Shown one piece after another: positions 1 through 9,657 of a stretch of DNA of 64,000 nucleotides. How positions within the stretch are numbered: the stretch's first letter is position 1; every line of letters begins with the position of its first letter. The stretch spans positions 186,001-250,000 of the forward strand of contig JAWKZG010000007.1 in NCBI GenBank assembly GCA_041396125.1, in the 5' to 3' direction. The notes beneath the pieces were generated by a model, which was not told the DNA's origin, made no database searches, and worked only from the letters and a program-made list of their open reading frames with translations. A program made the position numbers and the translations under genes. Origin of the DNA: JAWKZG01 sp041396125. GTDB lineage: Bacteria; Pseudomonadota; Gammaproteobacteria; Competibacterales; Competibacteraceae.

Positions 1-1
1 C

Positions 2-1561
2 GACTGGTCGGTCGAGACTTGCCGCATTTTCGGATTTCCCGATCCACCACCGTCACCGCATTACAATGAATTTCGGGTACGAGTGCATCCGGAGGATCGC
101 GCCAGTGTGGATCTTGGTTTGCGTGAGAGTTTTGAAACCGGCGAACCCAGACCGTTGCAGTATCGTTTTATTTTGCCGGACGGAACCCGCAAACACATCG
201 AAACCATTTCCCAGCCAGTAAAAGATGAGACCGGCGCCGTGCTGCGCTTGATGGGTACGGTAATGGATGTTACCGAACGCAAACAGGCCGCAGAAACCTT
301 GCAAGCTTCGGAGCTTCTGGCGCGAGGCCAGCTAGAGGCCCTGATCCACACCCTGGATTCACTCGCCAGGGAGTCCGAACCGGACAAACTGCTGGCGCAT
401 GTGCTGCGAACGATTATGGCGCAATCAGATGCTCATAGTGTCAGCGTATGGAACAGAAATGCTGACGGTAACCGATTCGATCTGGTCGCCGCGCTGGAGG
501 GTGGGCAGTTTCAGGCACAGCACGATACGGTTCATCCGATTAATCACCTGCCCAGTCTGGCGCAAACCCATCCGGTGTGGCAGGACATCATCCGCACCCG
601 GCAGCACGGCGTATTGCAGGATATCGATAAAGCAACGGCCCGGATGCTTATCGGATCAGAGCCGGCTGCAAGGGAATATCAGGTATTGGCAGACAAGACT
701 TTGGATCCGGCCATGGTTGAGCTCAAACAGCATCTTTGCCAACTGGGGGTGCGGGTTATTCTTTTTGTTCCCCTGGTCATTGCCGGGCAGGTTACCGGTA
801 TCATCGGCGTCCGCTTCATATCCCGGCGTACCTTCCGGCGTGAGGAAATTGAATTAACCAAGGCGCTCGCTCATCAGGCCACGCTGGCGATGCAGTTGAT
901 ACGGCTGTCTCAACAAAGCCGTCAGGCGGCTGTTATGGCAGAGCGCAATCGCCTGGCCCGGGATATCCACGATACCCTCGCACAAGGGTTTACCGGTGTG
1001 ATCATCCAACTGGAAGCTGCCGCCGATGCCAACGCCAAAGGCTTGCAGAAGGAAGCGGATGAGCATCTCGGTCTGGCCGGTAATCTGGCCCGCGAAAGCC
1101 TGCAGGAAGCACGTCTTTCGGTACAGGCACTACGACCGCAATCGCTCGAAGATAAAAATCTGTGTGAAGCATTGGCCGAACTGATCCGGAAGATGACCAA
1201 GGGCATCGATATACAGGCGACATTTACACTGCAAGGCCAAGTCTGCCCCCTGTCGGCGGAGTGGGAAGCGAATCTGCTGCACATCGGCCAGGAGGTTTTG
1301 ACGAATGCATTGCGACATGCTCAAGCCAGCATTTTCAGCACCCAGCTTTCCTTTGGCGAGCATGCGCTGTGGCTGGAACTGTGCGATAACGGTTGCGGCT
1401 TTGATCAGACTCGCAAGCATGAAGGTTTCGGCCTGCTGGGCATCCGGGAACGGGTGCAGTCCATGGGTGGACACATGGCTATCGAAAGTGCACAAGGTCG
1501 CGGCACTAAAATAATAATCACGCTGCCATTAACAACAACACATTCAGCACCCTATCAATGA
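2..1561 (+). CDS. PAS-GAF sensor histidine kinase (NarX/DegS-like, HisKA_3), 5' end outside window
   Basis: The reading frame is open to the left edge, so the N-terminus lies outside the window; a GTG at 83 is not a convincing start because PAS-like sequence precedes it. In order it holds the end of a PAS/PAC domain (to about base 290), a GAF-like sensor region (about 340-900), a HisKA_3 dimerisation segment with the H-box ARDIHDTLAQG (His codon at 967), and an HATPase_c domain with N-box TNALRHAQ and the G-box DNGCGFD followed by GFGLLGIRERV. This arrangement is typical of NarL/FixJ-partner kinases. No membrane segment is visible in the part present. The stop overlaps the next gene's start (ATGA), so kinase and regulator are translationally coupled. 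The signal sensed is unknown. Confidence 0.9.
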   Translation, partial: DWSVETCRIFGFPDPPPSPHYNEFRVRVHPEDRASVDLGLRESFETGEPRPLQYRFILPDGTRKHIETISQPVKDETGAVLRLMGTVMDVTERKQAAETLQASELLARGQLEALIHTLDSLARESEPDKLLAHVLRTIMAQSDAHSVSVWNRNADGNRFDLVAALEGGQFQAQHDTVHPINHLPSLAQTHPVWQDIIRTRQHGVLQDIDKATARMLIGSEPAAREYQVLADKTLDPAMVELKQHLCQLGVRVILFVPLVIAGQVTGIIGVRFISRRTFRREEIELTKALAHQATLAMQLIRLSQQSRQAAVMAERNRLARDIHDTLAQGFTGVIIQLEAAADANAKGLQKEADEHLGLAGNLARESLQEARLSVQALRPQSLEDKNLCEALAELIRKMTKGIDIQATFTLQGQVCPLSAEWEANLLHIGQEVLTNALRHAQASIFSTQLSFGEHALWLELCDNGCGFDQTRKHEGFGLLGIRERVQSMGGHMAIESAQGRGTKIIITLPLTTTHSAPYQ

Positions 1562-2187
1562 CAACGTCAGACACTATTCGGGTACTCATCGCCGATGATC
1601 ATGTCACAGTGCTAGAGGGCCTGGCTGCCATTATTGGCCGACAAGCAGACATGCGGGTGGTGGCCGAAGCGGAAAATGGTCATGAAGCGCTTGAACACTG
1701 GCTGCTGTATCGACCTGATGTGACACTGCTGGATCTGCGCATGCCGCTGCTGAACGGGGTAGGTGTTATTGAAGCCATTCATCAGCAGGATAGTGCCGCC
1801 CGCGTGATCGTGCTGACGACCTTCGACACCGATAATGAAATCTATCAAGCCATCAAAGCGGGTGCCAAAGGCTATCTCCTGAAAGATGCGCGCCGCGAGG
1901 ACTTACTCGATTGCATTCGCCGCGTGCATGCGGGTGAAACCTGCATTCCACCCGCACTGACAGCGAAACTGGCTGCCGGCATCAGCAATGAAACGCTGAC
2001 CCGCCGCGAACTGGACGTGCTGGCACTGTTGGCACGCGGCAAGAGCAATAAAGAAATCGGCGCTCAGCTCTATATCAGCGAAACAACCGTAAAATCACAT
2101 CTGCGCCACATTTTCACCAAACTGAATGTGTTCAGCCGCACCGAGGCGATTGCAGCGGCCAGTCGGCGCGGCCTGATCCAGCTGTAG
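1558..2187 (+). CDS. NarL/FixJ-family response regulator
   Basis: This 209-residue protein has an N-terminal receiver domain (acidic pair near residues 13-14, phospho-acceptor Asp59 in TLLDLRMP, conserved Lys109 in GYLLKD) and a C-terminal LuxR-type helix-turn-helix (about residues 145-190, with LTRRELDVLALLARGKSNKE and SETTVKSHLRHIF). It is the cognate regulator of the preceding kinase, whose stop codon its ATG overlaps by four bases. Length is normal for the family. Its target genes cannot be read from the sequence; the neighbouring LysR locus lies on the other side of a 300-base gap and is not obviously under its control. Confidence 0.93.
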   Translation: MTTSDTIRVLIADDHVTVLEGLAAIIGRQADMRVVAEAENGHEALEHWLLYRPDVTLLDLRMPLLNGVGVIEAIHQQDSAARVIVLTTFDTDNEIYQAIKAGAKGYLLKDARREDLLDCIRRVHAGETCIPPALTAKLAAGISNETLTRRELDVLALLARGKSNKEIGAQLYISETTVKSHLRHIFTKLNVFSRTEAIAAASRRGLIQL

Positions 2188-2499
2188 TGAATCAAAAGCT
2201 GTTTTTGAAACCATTCACTAAATGTCTATCAGGACAAAAGCAACTGAGGCAATAAGCATGGCCGCAAGAGCAACATTTGCAATTCTGCCAAACCTGGCAT
2301 ACCAAACTTGCAATATGGCTGCGCCGCCACCAACAGTATAGTTTTTTGCTGACCGCCCCTGCACTGCGTCTGCCAGGTGCGGTTGGATCGCCGGTTACAC
2401 CAGTCGCGACGGTTTAGTGGGCTTCGAGGGGGCGTGACTTTGTCTTGACTTATCGGAATCATCGCTTGGTGTACTGACGCGTTTCGCCATAATCCGGGT
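2188..2499. other. Gene-free interval with a weak hairpin
   Basis: I see no plausible coding sequence here. At the regulator's stop codon, TAGTGAAT (2186-2193) pairs with ATTCACTA (about 2212-2219), and an inner CAAAA/TTTTG pair tightens the stem. It lacks a downstream T-run, so it is at best a weak or Rho-assisted transcript end. The rest shows no recognisable RNA or repeat. Confidence 0.4.
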
Positions 2500-3426
2500 C
2501 TACACGCCAAGCTTCGGACAATTCCCCTCGGGTAAAAAGACTTCTTTCTCCGATCGAACTGTATTCACGATGAAATCGACGACAGTACGTACGCGGGCCA
2601 GTCGTCTCGCATCGGATTGAATAACAAGCCAGTATGAGCGAATTATTCTGATTTCTTCTGCAAGAATCCGCACCAGGTCGGCTTCCTCTGCCGCCATAAA
2701 ACACGGCAGAATGCAAAGCCCGGCCCCCGCCTTGGTCGCCGACAATTGGGTGAGAATATTTGATATGCGCAGTTGGGGAGTAATGGCCCTGCTGATCTCG
2801 TTCAAATAGTCATGTTCGGGCGTTGGCAACATGTCCTCAATGTATCCAATGAACCGGTGGCGCTCGAGATCGTTCTTCTGTTGGATGGCCATCGTATCGG
2901 CAAGATAGGCGTGTGAGCCGTAAACGCCCAGCTCATAGTCGGTTAGCTTCAAGGCGTGCAAAGGCCCTTTTGTTGGACGAATATTCGTTATGGCCATTTC
3001 AGCTTCGCGCTTTGAAAGACTTACTACCTTGGGGTTGGCAATAAGTTCGATCTCAAGATTTGGATATAGCTTGTTAAAGCGCGAAATTCGCCGCACAAAG
3101 AAATACGTGCCAAATCCCTCCGGCCCGGCGATGCGAACGGTGCCGGTCAGCTCCGAGAGCTCATTCGCAAACTGCGCGTATATGCCCGTCGCGAGCGATT
3201 CGATTGCTTCGGCTTCGGGCAAGAGCTGTTCGGCATCCGAAGTTGGCCTGTAGCCAATGGTCAAACGATCAAAGAGCTTCACTTTCAGCGAGTTCTCCAA
3301 CCGTGAAACCCGGCGGCTCAAGGTTGTGTGATCGATCTTGAGGCGATTCGCAGCGGTAGTCAGCTTGCCGGTGCGCATGATCGCCAAGAATGCATTCAGA
3401 TCATTCCAGTCAAAATTTTGCTTCAT
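2500..3426 (-). CDS. LysR-family transcriptional regulator
   Basis: The N-terminal winged helix (DWNDLNAFLAIMRTGKLTTA, then HTTLSRRVSRLE) is diagnostic of LysR-type regulators and is followed by a periplasmic-binding-protein-like effector domain, about 308 residues in all. I chose the ATG at 3426 because the LysR fold begins immediately after it; an in-frame ATG at 3465 would add 13 residues without conserved sequence. The gene is divergent from the SAF-domain dehydrogenase at 3581, the classic arrangement for a LysR protein and its target, and a TTTCA-TG-TGAAA inverted repeat lies between them. The inducer is unknown. Confidence 0.88.
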   Translation of the reverse strand: MKQNFDWNDLNAFLAIMRTGKLTTAANRLKIDHTTLSRRVSRLENSLKVKLFDRLTIGYRPTSDAEQLLPEAEAIESLATGIYAQFANELSELTGTVRIAGPEGFGTYFFVRRISRFNKLYPNLEIELIANPKVVSLSKREAEMAITNIRPTKGPLHALKLTDYELGVYGSHAYLADTMAIQQKNDLERHRFIGYIEDMLPTPEHDYLNEISRAITPQLRISNILTQLSATKAGAGLCILPCFMAAEEADLVRILAEEIRIIRSYWLVIQSDARRLARVRTVVDFIVNTVRSEKEVFLPEGNCPKLGV

Positions 3427-3509
3427 ATGGGAATTTTTGCACATTGGTATTGGAGATTGCAGCATTTATATGCGGATATTTCTTGTTTAAAGTTCGAATG
3501 ACTGTGAAT

Positions 3510-3521
3510 TTTCATGTGAAA
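3510..3521. promoter_or_regulatory. Candidate LysR operator (inverted repeat)
   Basis: The repeat TTTCATGTGAAA (5-bp arms, 2-bp spacer) lies in the 154-base divergent interval between the LysR gene and the oxidoreductase, about 60 bases upstream of the latter. Position and dyad symmetry fit a LysR-type recognition site; binding is inferred. Confidence 0.4.
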
Positions 3522-3580
3522 CGCGCTGCACTGGTTCAATCGGCGCATGCGCTTTTTTTTATCTGATCGGGAAAATCGTT

Positions 3581-4933
3581 ATGAGTCTTATTTCGAAGCT
3601 ACTTGAGCGCGAGGCCGCTGGGCGACCTGTACGGGTGGGGCTTATCGGGGCCGGGAAATTCGGGGCGATGTTTTTGGCGCAGGTTCCGCGAACGCCAGGC
3701 ATTCATATTGTCGGTATTGCCGATCTGTCTCCAGCAAACGCACGGGCGAGCCTTGAACGCGTGGGGTGGGCGGCTGAGCGGTCACAAGCTTCTTCGTTGG
3801 ATGATGCGATGAAGAACCGCACTACTCATATTACTGATAACTGGGAAAAACTCATTGCATTTGGCCCAATCGACGTCATTGTCGAATGTACCGGAAACCC
3901 CATAGTTGCTGTCCAGCACTGCCTTGCAAGTTTCAGTGCCGGGAAGCACGTCGTCAATGTCACTGTCGAGGCCGACGCATTTTGCGGTCCGCTTCTTGCG
4001 CGTCGTGCCGAAGAGGCCGGGGTTGTTTATAGCTTGGCTTTTGGCGACCAACCGGCATTGATCTGTGATCTGGTTGACTGGGCGCGAGGTTGCGGATTCC
4101 CCGTAGTTGCCGCAGGTCGCGGTCACAAATGGCTACCGCATTTTAGCGAATCAACTCCTGAAACCGTTTGGGATAACTGGGGATTGACTGCCGAAGAGGC
4201 TGCGATTGGAGGCTTGAACCCCAAGATGTTCAACTCGTTCCTCGATGGCTCAAAGCCCGCCATCGAGTGCACCGCTGTGGCCAATGCCTGTGATCTCCTG
4301 GCACCGGAGAATGGCTTGGCATTTATCCCTGCCTCGATTGACGATATGCCATCAGTGCTGCGTCCCCGCACCGACGGTGGCTTGCTTGAAAAAAAGGCTG
4401 TTGTTGAGGTGATTTCAAGTCTTTACGAAGATGGGTCACCGGTGCCCTACGATATCCGCAATGGCGTTTGGGTCTGCATTGAAGGCGAGACCGACTACAT
4501 TCGGCGTTGCTTCAAGGAATACGGCGTAAGAACGGACCCAAGTGGTCGTTACAGTGTCATCTACCGTCGCTGGCATTTGATTGGTCTTGAGGTGGGAATC
4601 TCTGTTGCTTCTGTAGCGTTGCGCGGTGAAGCAACAGGTGCAGCGACCTGCTTCAATGCCGACGTTGCCGCCACGGCGAAACACGATCTCAAAGTTGGAG
4701 ATACGCTGGATGGCGAGGGGGGATATACCGTATTCGGCACCCTGCAGCCTGCAGAAAAGTCAGTGCAGAGTGGATTTCTGCCTCTAGGATTGGCCAGTAA
4801 CCTCGAATTGACTCGACCGGTGAAGAAGGGCGGTTACCTATATTGGTCGGATGTCAAACTGGATGAGACGCTGCCTGCCTATCGGATTAGACGGGAGATG
4901 GAAGCCCTGTTTTTTGACAAGATCGACGCGTAG
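3581..4933 (+). CDS. Homoserine-dehydrogenase-like oxidoreductase with C-terminal SAF domain (COG4091 type)
   Basis: The 450-residue product has an N-terminal Rossmann fold (VRVGLIGAGKFGAMF near residue 17), a central catalytic-like region with VECTGNP and a conserved dehydrogenase core, and a C-terminal SAF-like domain (LKVGDTLDGEGGYTVFGTLQ and LTRPVKKGGYL). This combination defines the COG4091 group of predicted NAD(P)-dependent dehydrogenases, found mainly beside sugar- or polyol-use genes. It is not the biosynthetic homoserine dehydrogenase: the ACT domain is absent and the SAF module is extra. The ATG follows the divergent LysR intergenic region, and the LysR protein probably regulates it. 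No partner enzyme lies downstream; the next genes run the other way. Substrate unknown. Confidence 0.8.
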   Translation: MSLISKLLEREAAGRPVRVGLIGAGKFGAMFLAQVPRTPGIHIVGIADLSPANARASLERVGWAAERSQASSLDDAMKNRTTHITDNWEKLIAFGPIDVIVECTGNPIVAVQHCLASFSAGKHVVNVTVEADAFCGPLLARRAEEAGVVYSLAFGDQPALICDLVDWARGCGFPVVAAGRGHKWLPHFSESTPETVWDNWGLTAEEAAIGGLNPKMFNSFLDGSKPAIECTAVANACDLLAPENGLAFIPASIDDMPSVLRPRTDGGLLEKKAVVEVISSLYEDGSPVPYDIRNGVWVCIEGETDYIRRCFKEYGVRTDPSGRYSVIYRRWHLIGLEVGISVASVALRGEATGAATCFNADVAATAKHDLKVGDTLDGEGGYTVFGTLQPAEKSVQSGFLPLGLASNLELTRPVKKGGYLYWSDVKLDETLPAYRIRREMEALFFDKIDA

Positions 4934-5100
4934 TTGGACGCTTTCCGATTGAGATACTGAATGACAAATAACTTAAGGGACAGGCTCCCGCCAACCGGCT
5001 AAGACAGGGCGCGGAATTGATGGCGCTATTGTAGGCTTTCAAGGCATTGCCTCGCAGAAGATGTATGAGACATATGAGACAGATGCGGTTTAGTTACCGC

Positions 5101-6054
5101 CTACAGATCTGCCACTACCCGGAAACCGCAATGATTGGTGGTACTGGTCGGTGTATTGAAGCTGCGCGCGGCTACCCGATAACGGTTGCAATAGGAGTGG
5201 TGGCATAAAAACGATCCACCGCGCATAACGCGGTTTCCGGTGGGAATCATATAGCGGGGGTTATGGTTTTTTGTGACTCTGTGATAGTTGGGCGAAAACC
5301 AATCCTCACACCATTCCCACACATTGCCACACATATTGTATAAACCATAACCATTGGGTTCATAAGCATCTACCGGCGCGGTTCCTATATAACCATCTTC
5401 AGCCGTGTTGACATCGGGAAACCGGCCCTGCCAGATATTGCAGTGATGTTTCCCCCCCGTTGTTAAGGTGTCCCCCCACGGGTAAATTTTTCTCTCCAGC
5501 TGACCACGGGCTGCGCATTCCCATTCAGCTTCAGTCGGTAATCTTGTGTTCGACCAATAGCAATACGCTTTTGCATCAAACCAGGACACGTGTGTAACCG
5601 GATGATTCATGCGTTCATGCAGCGTGCTGCCTGGACCTTCAGGTTGTGCCCAATAAGCCCCCTGCACCGGCAGCCACCAGGGAATATCATCGGGACCCGG
5701 GCCTGTCTCAGGCTTGAGTTCATCGGCAACAAACAGATGAAACACATAGGACCAACCATATTTTTCAGCAACCGTAACGTAGCCGGTTGCCTTGATGAAG
5801 CGATCGAATTGCTCATTCGTTACCGCGTAGGGGGCGATGGCAAAACTGCTGCAACTTACCCGGCGCTGCGGTCCTTCTCCATCCTCGCGAAAGCCTTCCT
5901 GACTGTCCGTGCCCATAAAAAATTCCGGATTTTCGATGGTGAGCAGGTCAACCCCAACGTCACCCTGGGCAGGGAGAAAGGGATAACCATGAGCTGTTTC
6001 GTCCACAGGGCGCTCGCAGCGTGCCGTACAGCAGACTTTCGTAAACTTAGCCAT
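5101..6054 (-). CDS. Formylglycine-generating enzyme (sulfatase-activating, SUMF1 family)
   Basis: This enzyme oxidises the active-site cysteine of sulfatases to C-alpha-formylglycine. The 317-residue product carries the FGE-sulfatase fold: GTDSQEGF near the start, TRLPTEAEWECAARG, YNMCGNVWEWCEDW, and the C-terminal GGSFLCHHSYCNRYR with GFRVVADL. The two cysteines in that last motif (about 284 and 289) match the spacing of the redox pair in aerobic, copper-dependent FGE, so it is likely active rather than one of the many FGE-fold proteins lacking them. No signal peptide is visible, matching its presumed cytoplasmic client, the sulfatase encoded immediately upstream. It is the last gene of the leftward ABC-sulfatase operon. 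An additional cysteine cluster (CCTARC) sits at the N-terminus. Confidence 0.9.
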   Translation of the reverse strand: MAKFTKVCCTARCERPVDETAHGYPFLPAQGDVGVDLLTIENPEFFMGTDSQEGFREDGEGPQRRVSCSSFAIAPYAVTNEQFDRFIKATGYVTVAEKYGWSYVFHLFVADELKPETGPGPDDIPWWLPVQGAYWAQPEGPGSTLHERMNHPVTHVSWFDAKAYCYWSNTRLPTEAEWECAARGQLERKIYPWGDTLTTGGKHHCNIWQGRFPDVNTAEDGYIGTAPVDAYEPNGYGLYNMCGNVWEWCEDWFSPNYHRVTKNHNPRYMIPTGNRVMRGGSFLCHHSYCNRYRVAARSFNTPTSTTNHCGFRVVADL

Positions 6055-6072
6055 ATTGCCTTTAACTGAAAA

Positions 6073-7689
6073 CTATTCATCCTCCCAAAACGCTTTGCCT
6101 GGCAATTGCTTCATCATGGCCAGAATTTTCTCTCTGGGGATAACGCCGCAGCGCTGAGCCCAGCCATCGTATTGAGCGCTGAGTTGGTTTACCAGATCGG
6201 GGTGCTCGGCAGCGATATTGTGGGTTTCGGTACGGTCTTGCTCCATATCGTAAAGTTCCCAGGGACCGGGGTATTCACGCACCAGTTTCCATTTCCCGAA
6301 TCGCACGGCAGCGTTGCCCTCATGCTCCCAGAATAAAGGTCTTGGTTCGAGATTATCCGCTGTGAAAAGCGGCATTAGACTGCGGCCTTCCAGCGGCAAA
6401 ATAGCATTACCTTGATATTCTTTGGGGTATTCCGCTTGGGTGATATCGATAATCGTTGCCATGATATCCGGCAACTGACCGGGGGAATGGCGGATTTCCC
6501 CGGGTTTTTTGATACCTGACGGCCAATGCATGATCAAGGGTGTGGAAACGCCCCCCTCATGGGTCCAGTGTTTATACAAGCGAAAGGGCGTATTGGATAA
6601 ATTTGCCCATGCCGTGCCATAACTCTGGTAGGTGTTTTCCGGGCCGGGCATGATGTCGGGGATATTACCGAATATAACCTCTTCGCCTTTGCGGGTATGG
6701 GAACGGGCAATCATTAGATCATTGACCAGTTCTTCAACCGTCACGTTATCGGGTATGTCCTCCGCGCAAGCCCCGTTATCCGATAAAAAGATAATCAAGG
6801 TATTATCCAAACGGCCAGTGTCTTCCAAGGCTTTGAGTATTCTTCCAATACCCTGATCCATACGATCTATCTGGGCGGCATACACTTCCATGCAGCGCAG
6901 CAACCAGGCTTTATGTTCGGCTTGTTCCCATTCTGGCTGACTGGGATCACGATCTGTTAATTGCCAAGCAGGGTCGATGATTCCCATCTCGATGAGTCGT
7001 TGCAGACGCTCCTCCCGCAAACGGTCCCAGCCCTTATCGAAAGTCCCTTGATATTTGGCAATATCTTCATCATGGGCATGCAGCGGCCAATGCGGTGCCG
7101 TATAAGCGACATATTGAAAAAATGGCACGTCGGGATGTTCGGCTTGATGTTGACGGATATAACGGGCGGCCTGGTCGCTAATCGCATCCGTATAGAAAAA
7201 CTCCTCGTCAGCTTCGGCTTCGTGCTCGATATTGTCGTTACCGCGGGTCAATGTATTGGGAAAATAAAAACTCCCAGCCCCGATAATGGTGCCGTAAAAA
7301 TGATCGAAGCCGCGCTGCATAGGCCACGCGTCCGTTGGTTCGACCAGATTACTCGCGATATGCCACTTGCCGCTCAGATAGGTTTTATAGTTGCTGGCTT
7401 TCAGCACCTCAGCGATGGTGACGCATTGCTTGTTTAAGTTACCGGCGTAACCTTCAGGCCCGGTAGGATACGTCAATATACCGATACCGGTTTGATGAGG
7501 ATGCAAACCGGTGAGCAATGACGCACGAGAGGGGCTGCAGCGCGGACTATTGTAAAACTGGGAAAAGCGCAAGCCGTTTTGCGCCAGCTTGTTCAGATTG
7601 GGTGTGTCGATTTCACCGCCGTAGCAGCCAATATCCGAATACCCCATATCGTCATTCATTATCAGCAAAATATTGGGCTTGCCTTGCAT
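6073..7689 (-). CDS. Type I (formylglycine) sulfatase, cytoplasmic
   Basis: The 538-residue protein starts directly with the sulfatase fold (PNILLIMNDDMGYSDIG; metal-binding Asp13 and Asp14). The formylglycine signature is CSPSRASLLTG, with the cysteine to be modified at residue 51, and it contains the downstream LSDNG metal motif. It therefore hydrolyses a sulfate ester after activation by the FGE encoded next to it. Unlike most polysaccharide sulfatases it has no signal peptide, so it should act in the cytoplasm on material brought in by the ABC importer encoded upstream in the same operon. Whether the substrate is a sulfated sugar, an aryl sulfate or another ester cannot be decided from sequence. 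Confidence 0.93.
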   Translation of the reverse strand: MQGKPNILLIMNDDMGYSDIGCYGGEIDTPNLNKLAQNGLRFSQFYNSPRCSPSRASLLTGLHPHQTGIGILTYPTGPEGYAGNLNKQCVTIAEVLKASNYKTYLSGKWHIASNLVEPTDAWPMQRGFDHFYGTIIGAGSFYFPNTLTRGNDNIEHEAEADEEFFYTDAISDQAARYIRQHQAEHPDVPFFQYVAYTAPHWPLHAHDEDIAKYQGTFDKGWDRLREERLQRLIEMGIIDPAWQLTDRDPSQPEWEQAEHKAWLLRCMEVYAAQIDRMDQGIGRILKALEDTGRLDNTLIIFLSDNGACAEDIPDNVTVEELVNDLMIARSHTRKGEEVIFGNIPDIMPGPENTYQSYGTAWANLSNTPFRLYKHWTHEGGVSTPLIMHWPSGIKKPGEIRHSPGQLPDIMATIIDITQAEYPKEYQGNAILPLEGRSLMPLFTADNLEPRPLFWEHEGNAAVRFGKWKLVREYPGPWELYDMEQDRTETHNIAAEHPDLVNQLSAQYDGWAQRCGVIPREKILAMMKQLPGKAFWEDE

Positions 7690-7732
7690 AAAAATAACCT
7701 TCTATTGATCTTGTACTGTTGGAAACCGCCGC

Positions 7733-8809
7733 TTAATCGAGATCGATGCGTTGACCGGTCTCGGCATCAAACAAGTGAATGGACGCCGTGTCGAAAAAGA
7801 TCGGTACGCTGTCGCCGTCGCTAAATGTGCCGGCTTCGGTAGTCCGCAACTTGATCAGATGCTCGCCCAGATAGAGATTGAGCAAGCGGCTCTCACCGAG
7901 ATTTTCGGACAGATACAGCTGTGCCGGTATGCCATCGGGATCAATTCTCAGCTGACTCGGGCGAATGCCGATCGTCACCGGTCCTGCTGCCCGCTGAGGT
8001 GCTTTGGGCAGGTCGATAGACCGACCTTCCACGGTTAACACACGTCCGTCCAGTTGGGCCGGTAACAGGTTCATTGGCGGACTACCGATGAACGCTGCAA
8101 CAGCGACCGTTTTAGGACGATTAAACACCTCTTCAGGAGTGCCGATTTGTAAAATTTCTCCGTCCAGAAACACGGCCATGCGATCCGCCAGCGTCATCGC
8201 TTCCTCCTGGTCGTGGGTGACGTAAATCGCGGTGACATTCAGATTACGCTGTAGCTTCTTCAACTCAACCCGTGTCTCAAGGCGCAATTGAGCGTCCAGA
8301 TTGGACAGCGGCTCGTCCAGCAGAAATAGTTTGGGTTGGCGCACGATAGCGCGCGCCAGTGCAACACGCTGTTGTTGCCCGCCACTGAGCTGTCCGGGTC
8401 TGCGATGCAATAAATGTTCAATGCGAACACGTGTGGCGGCCTGCACGACCTGGGGTTCAATGCGCGCCTTGGGGACTTTATCCATCTTCAGCGGAAAGGC
8501 GATGTTTTCACGCACCGTCATATGCGGATACAGCGCATAGTTCTGAAACACCATGGCAATATCACGCTCGCCGGGGGGGGCAAAAGTAATGTCTTTGCCA
8601 TCGACTTCCAGCACGCCCGAATCCGGCGTTTCCAGGCCCGCAATCATGCGCAGGGTGGTAGTTTTGCCCGATCCTGAAGGGCCCAATAACGCGAAAAACT
8701 CAACCGGCTGGATATCCAGATCGATATCATTGAGCGCCACAAAACTACCGAATTGTTTACGAATACCTTTCAGAGTAACGCGGCCTCCCGCGTTGGTTGA
8801 TGCACTCAT
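7733..8809 (-). CDS. ABC transporter ATP-binding protein (MalK/UgpC family)
   Basis: This 358-residue ATPase powers the adjacent importer. It has Walker A GPSGSGKTTT, the Q-loop region (MVFQNYALYPHMTV), signature LSGGQQQRVALARA, Walker B LFLLDEPLSNLD and the switch histidine (YVTHD), followed by a C-terminal OB-fold/TOBE regulatory domain of about 120 residues, as in MalK/UgpC-type carbohydrate transporters. All catalytic motifs are intact. Its start overlaps the end of the upstream permease gene by four bases and it is followed by the sulfatase gene after a 43-base gap, consistent with a single transcript. Confidence 0.93.
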   Translation of the reverse strand: MSASTNAGGRVTLKGIRKQFGSFVALNDIDLDIQPVEFFALLGPSGSGKTTTLRMIAGLETPDSGVLEVDGKDITFAPPGERDIAMVFQNYALYPHMTVRENIAFPLKMDKVPKARIEPQVVQAATRVRIEHLLHRRPGQLSGGQQQRVALARAIVRQPKLFLLDEPLSNLDAQLRLETRVELKKLQRNLNVTAIYVTHDQEEAMTLADRMAVFLDGEILQIGTPEEVFNRPKTVAVAAFIGSPPMNLLPAQLDGRVLTVEGRSIDLPKAPQRAAGPVTIGIRPSQLRIDPDGIPAQLYLSENLGESRLLNLYLGEHLIKLRTTEAGTFSDGDSVPIFFDTASIHLFDAETGQRIDLD

Positions 8810-9657
8810 CGGCGTCCTCCGCCCTTGACAGCACCAACAGTAAGTCCCTTAACAATCTGTTTCTGTCCTAAAATACCAATAATAACAACGGGTAGCATGG
8901 CAACCAGCGCCGCTGCTGACAGCTTGGCCCATAAGGTTTGCTCAACGGAAACAAAATTATACATAGCGACAGTAACCGGCCGAACCGTATTCCCACCCAG
9001 TTGTACGGCGAACAGGAATTCGTTCCAGGCGTTCAGAAAAACAAAAATAACGGTGACGGCAATACCGCCGCGCACCTGCGGAATAATGATGTGCCATAAG
9101 GTCTGCAACCGGCTTGCTTTGTCGAGGAAAGCCGCTTCTTCCATTTCGAAGGGAATATCCTCCATGTACGAGACCAGCAGCCAAATGGCGAACGGCAACG
9201 AGAACGTCAGGTAAACGATAATCATGCCGTGATAGGTATCCAGCCAACCCACTTTATTGAGTATTAAAAAGTACGGGATCACCAACCCGACCGGGGGCAC
9301 CATCTGGGTAGCCAGGGTATAAAACCCCAGCGTTTTTTTAGCGGGCAGTTTTAATCGTGCAAAAGCATAAGCCGCCGGCACAGCCAATAGAATGGTCAAT
9401 AGTGTTGTCATGGTCGCGACAATCGTACTGGTTACCAAACTGGGCACAATGGAGAAATCCCCAACCAGTGCATCGCTATAGTTTTGACCGCTCGGCGTGA
9501 AAAAAATATTGGGTGGATACGCCAGTACTTCGCTTTCGGATTTGAACGAAACGATCAGTGCCCAGATCAAGGGCAGCACCCAAAGCAGCAATAACACGCT
9601 GGCCACTACCATCAAAATGACGTTGCGGCGCATGGCGGCGCGCTGGTGCACACTCAT
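8806..9657 (-). CDS. ABC transporter permease (MalG/UgpE type)
   Basis: A 283-residue inner-membrane protein with about six hydrophobic segments. The EAA loop that docks on the ATPase is present (EEAAFLDKASRLQTLWH), and the N-terminal helix followed by a charged region (VSFKSESEVLAYPP) is typical of the MalG-like half of carbohydrate importers. The start overlaps the upstream permease by four bases and its end overlaps the ATPase start. It should form the heterodimeric channel with the product of the upstream permease gene. Confidence 0.92.
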   Translation of the reverse strand: MSVHQRAAMRRNVILMVVASVLLLLWVLPLIWALIVSFKSESEVLAYPPNIFFTPSGQNYSDALVGDFSIVPSLVTSTIVATMTTLLTILLAVPAAYAFARLKLPAKKTLGFYTLATQMVPPVGLVIPYFLILNKVGWLDTYHGMIIVYLTFSLPFAIWLLVSYMEDIPFEMEEAAFLDKASRLQTLWHIIIPQVRGGIAVTVIFVFLNAWNEFLFAVQLGGNTVRPVTVAMYNFVSVEQTLWAKLSAAALVAMLPVVIIGILGQKQIVKGLTVGAVKGGGRR

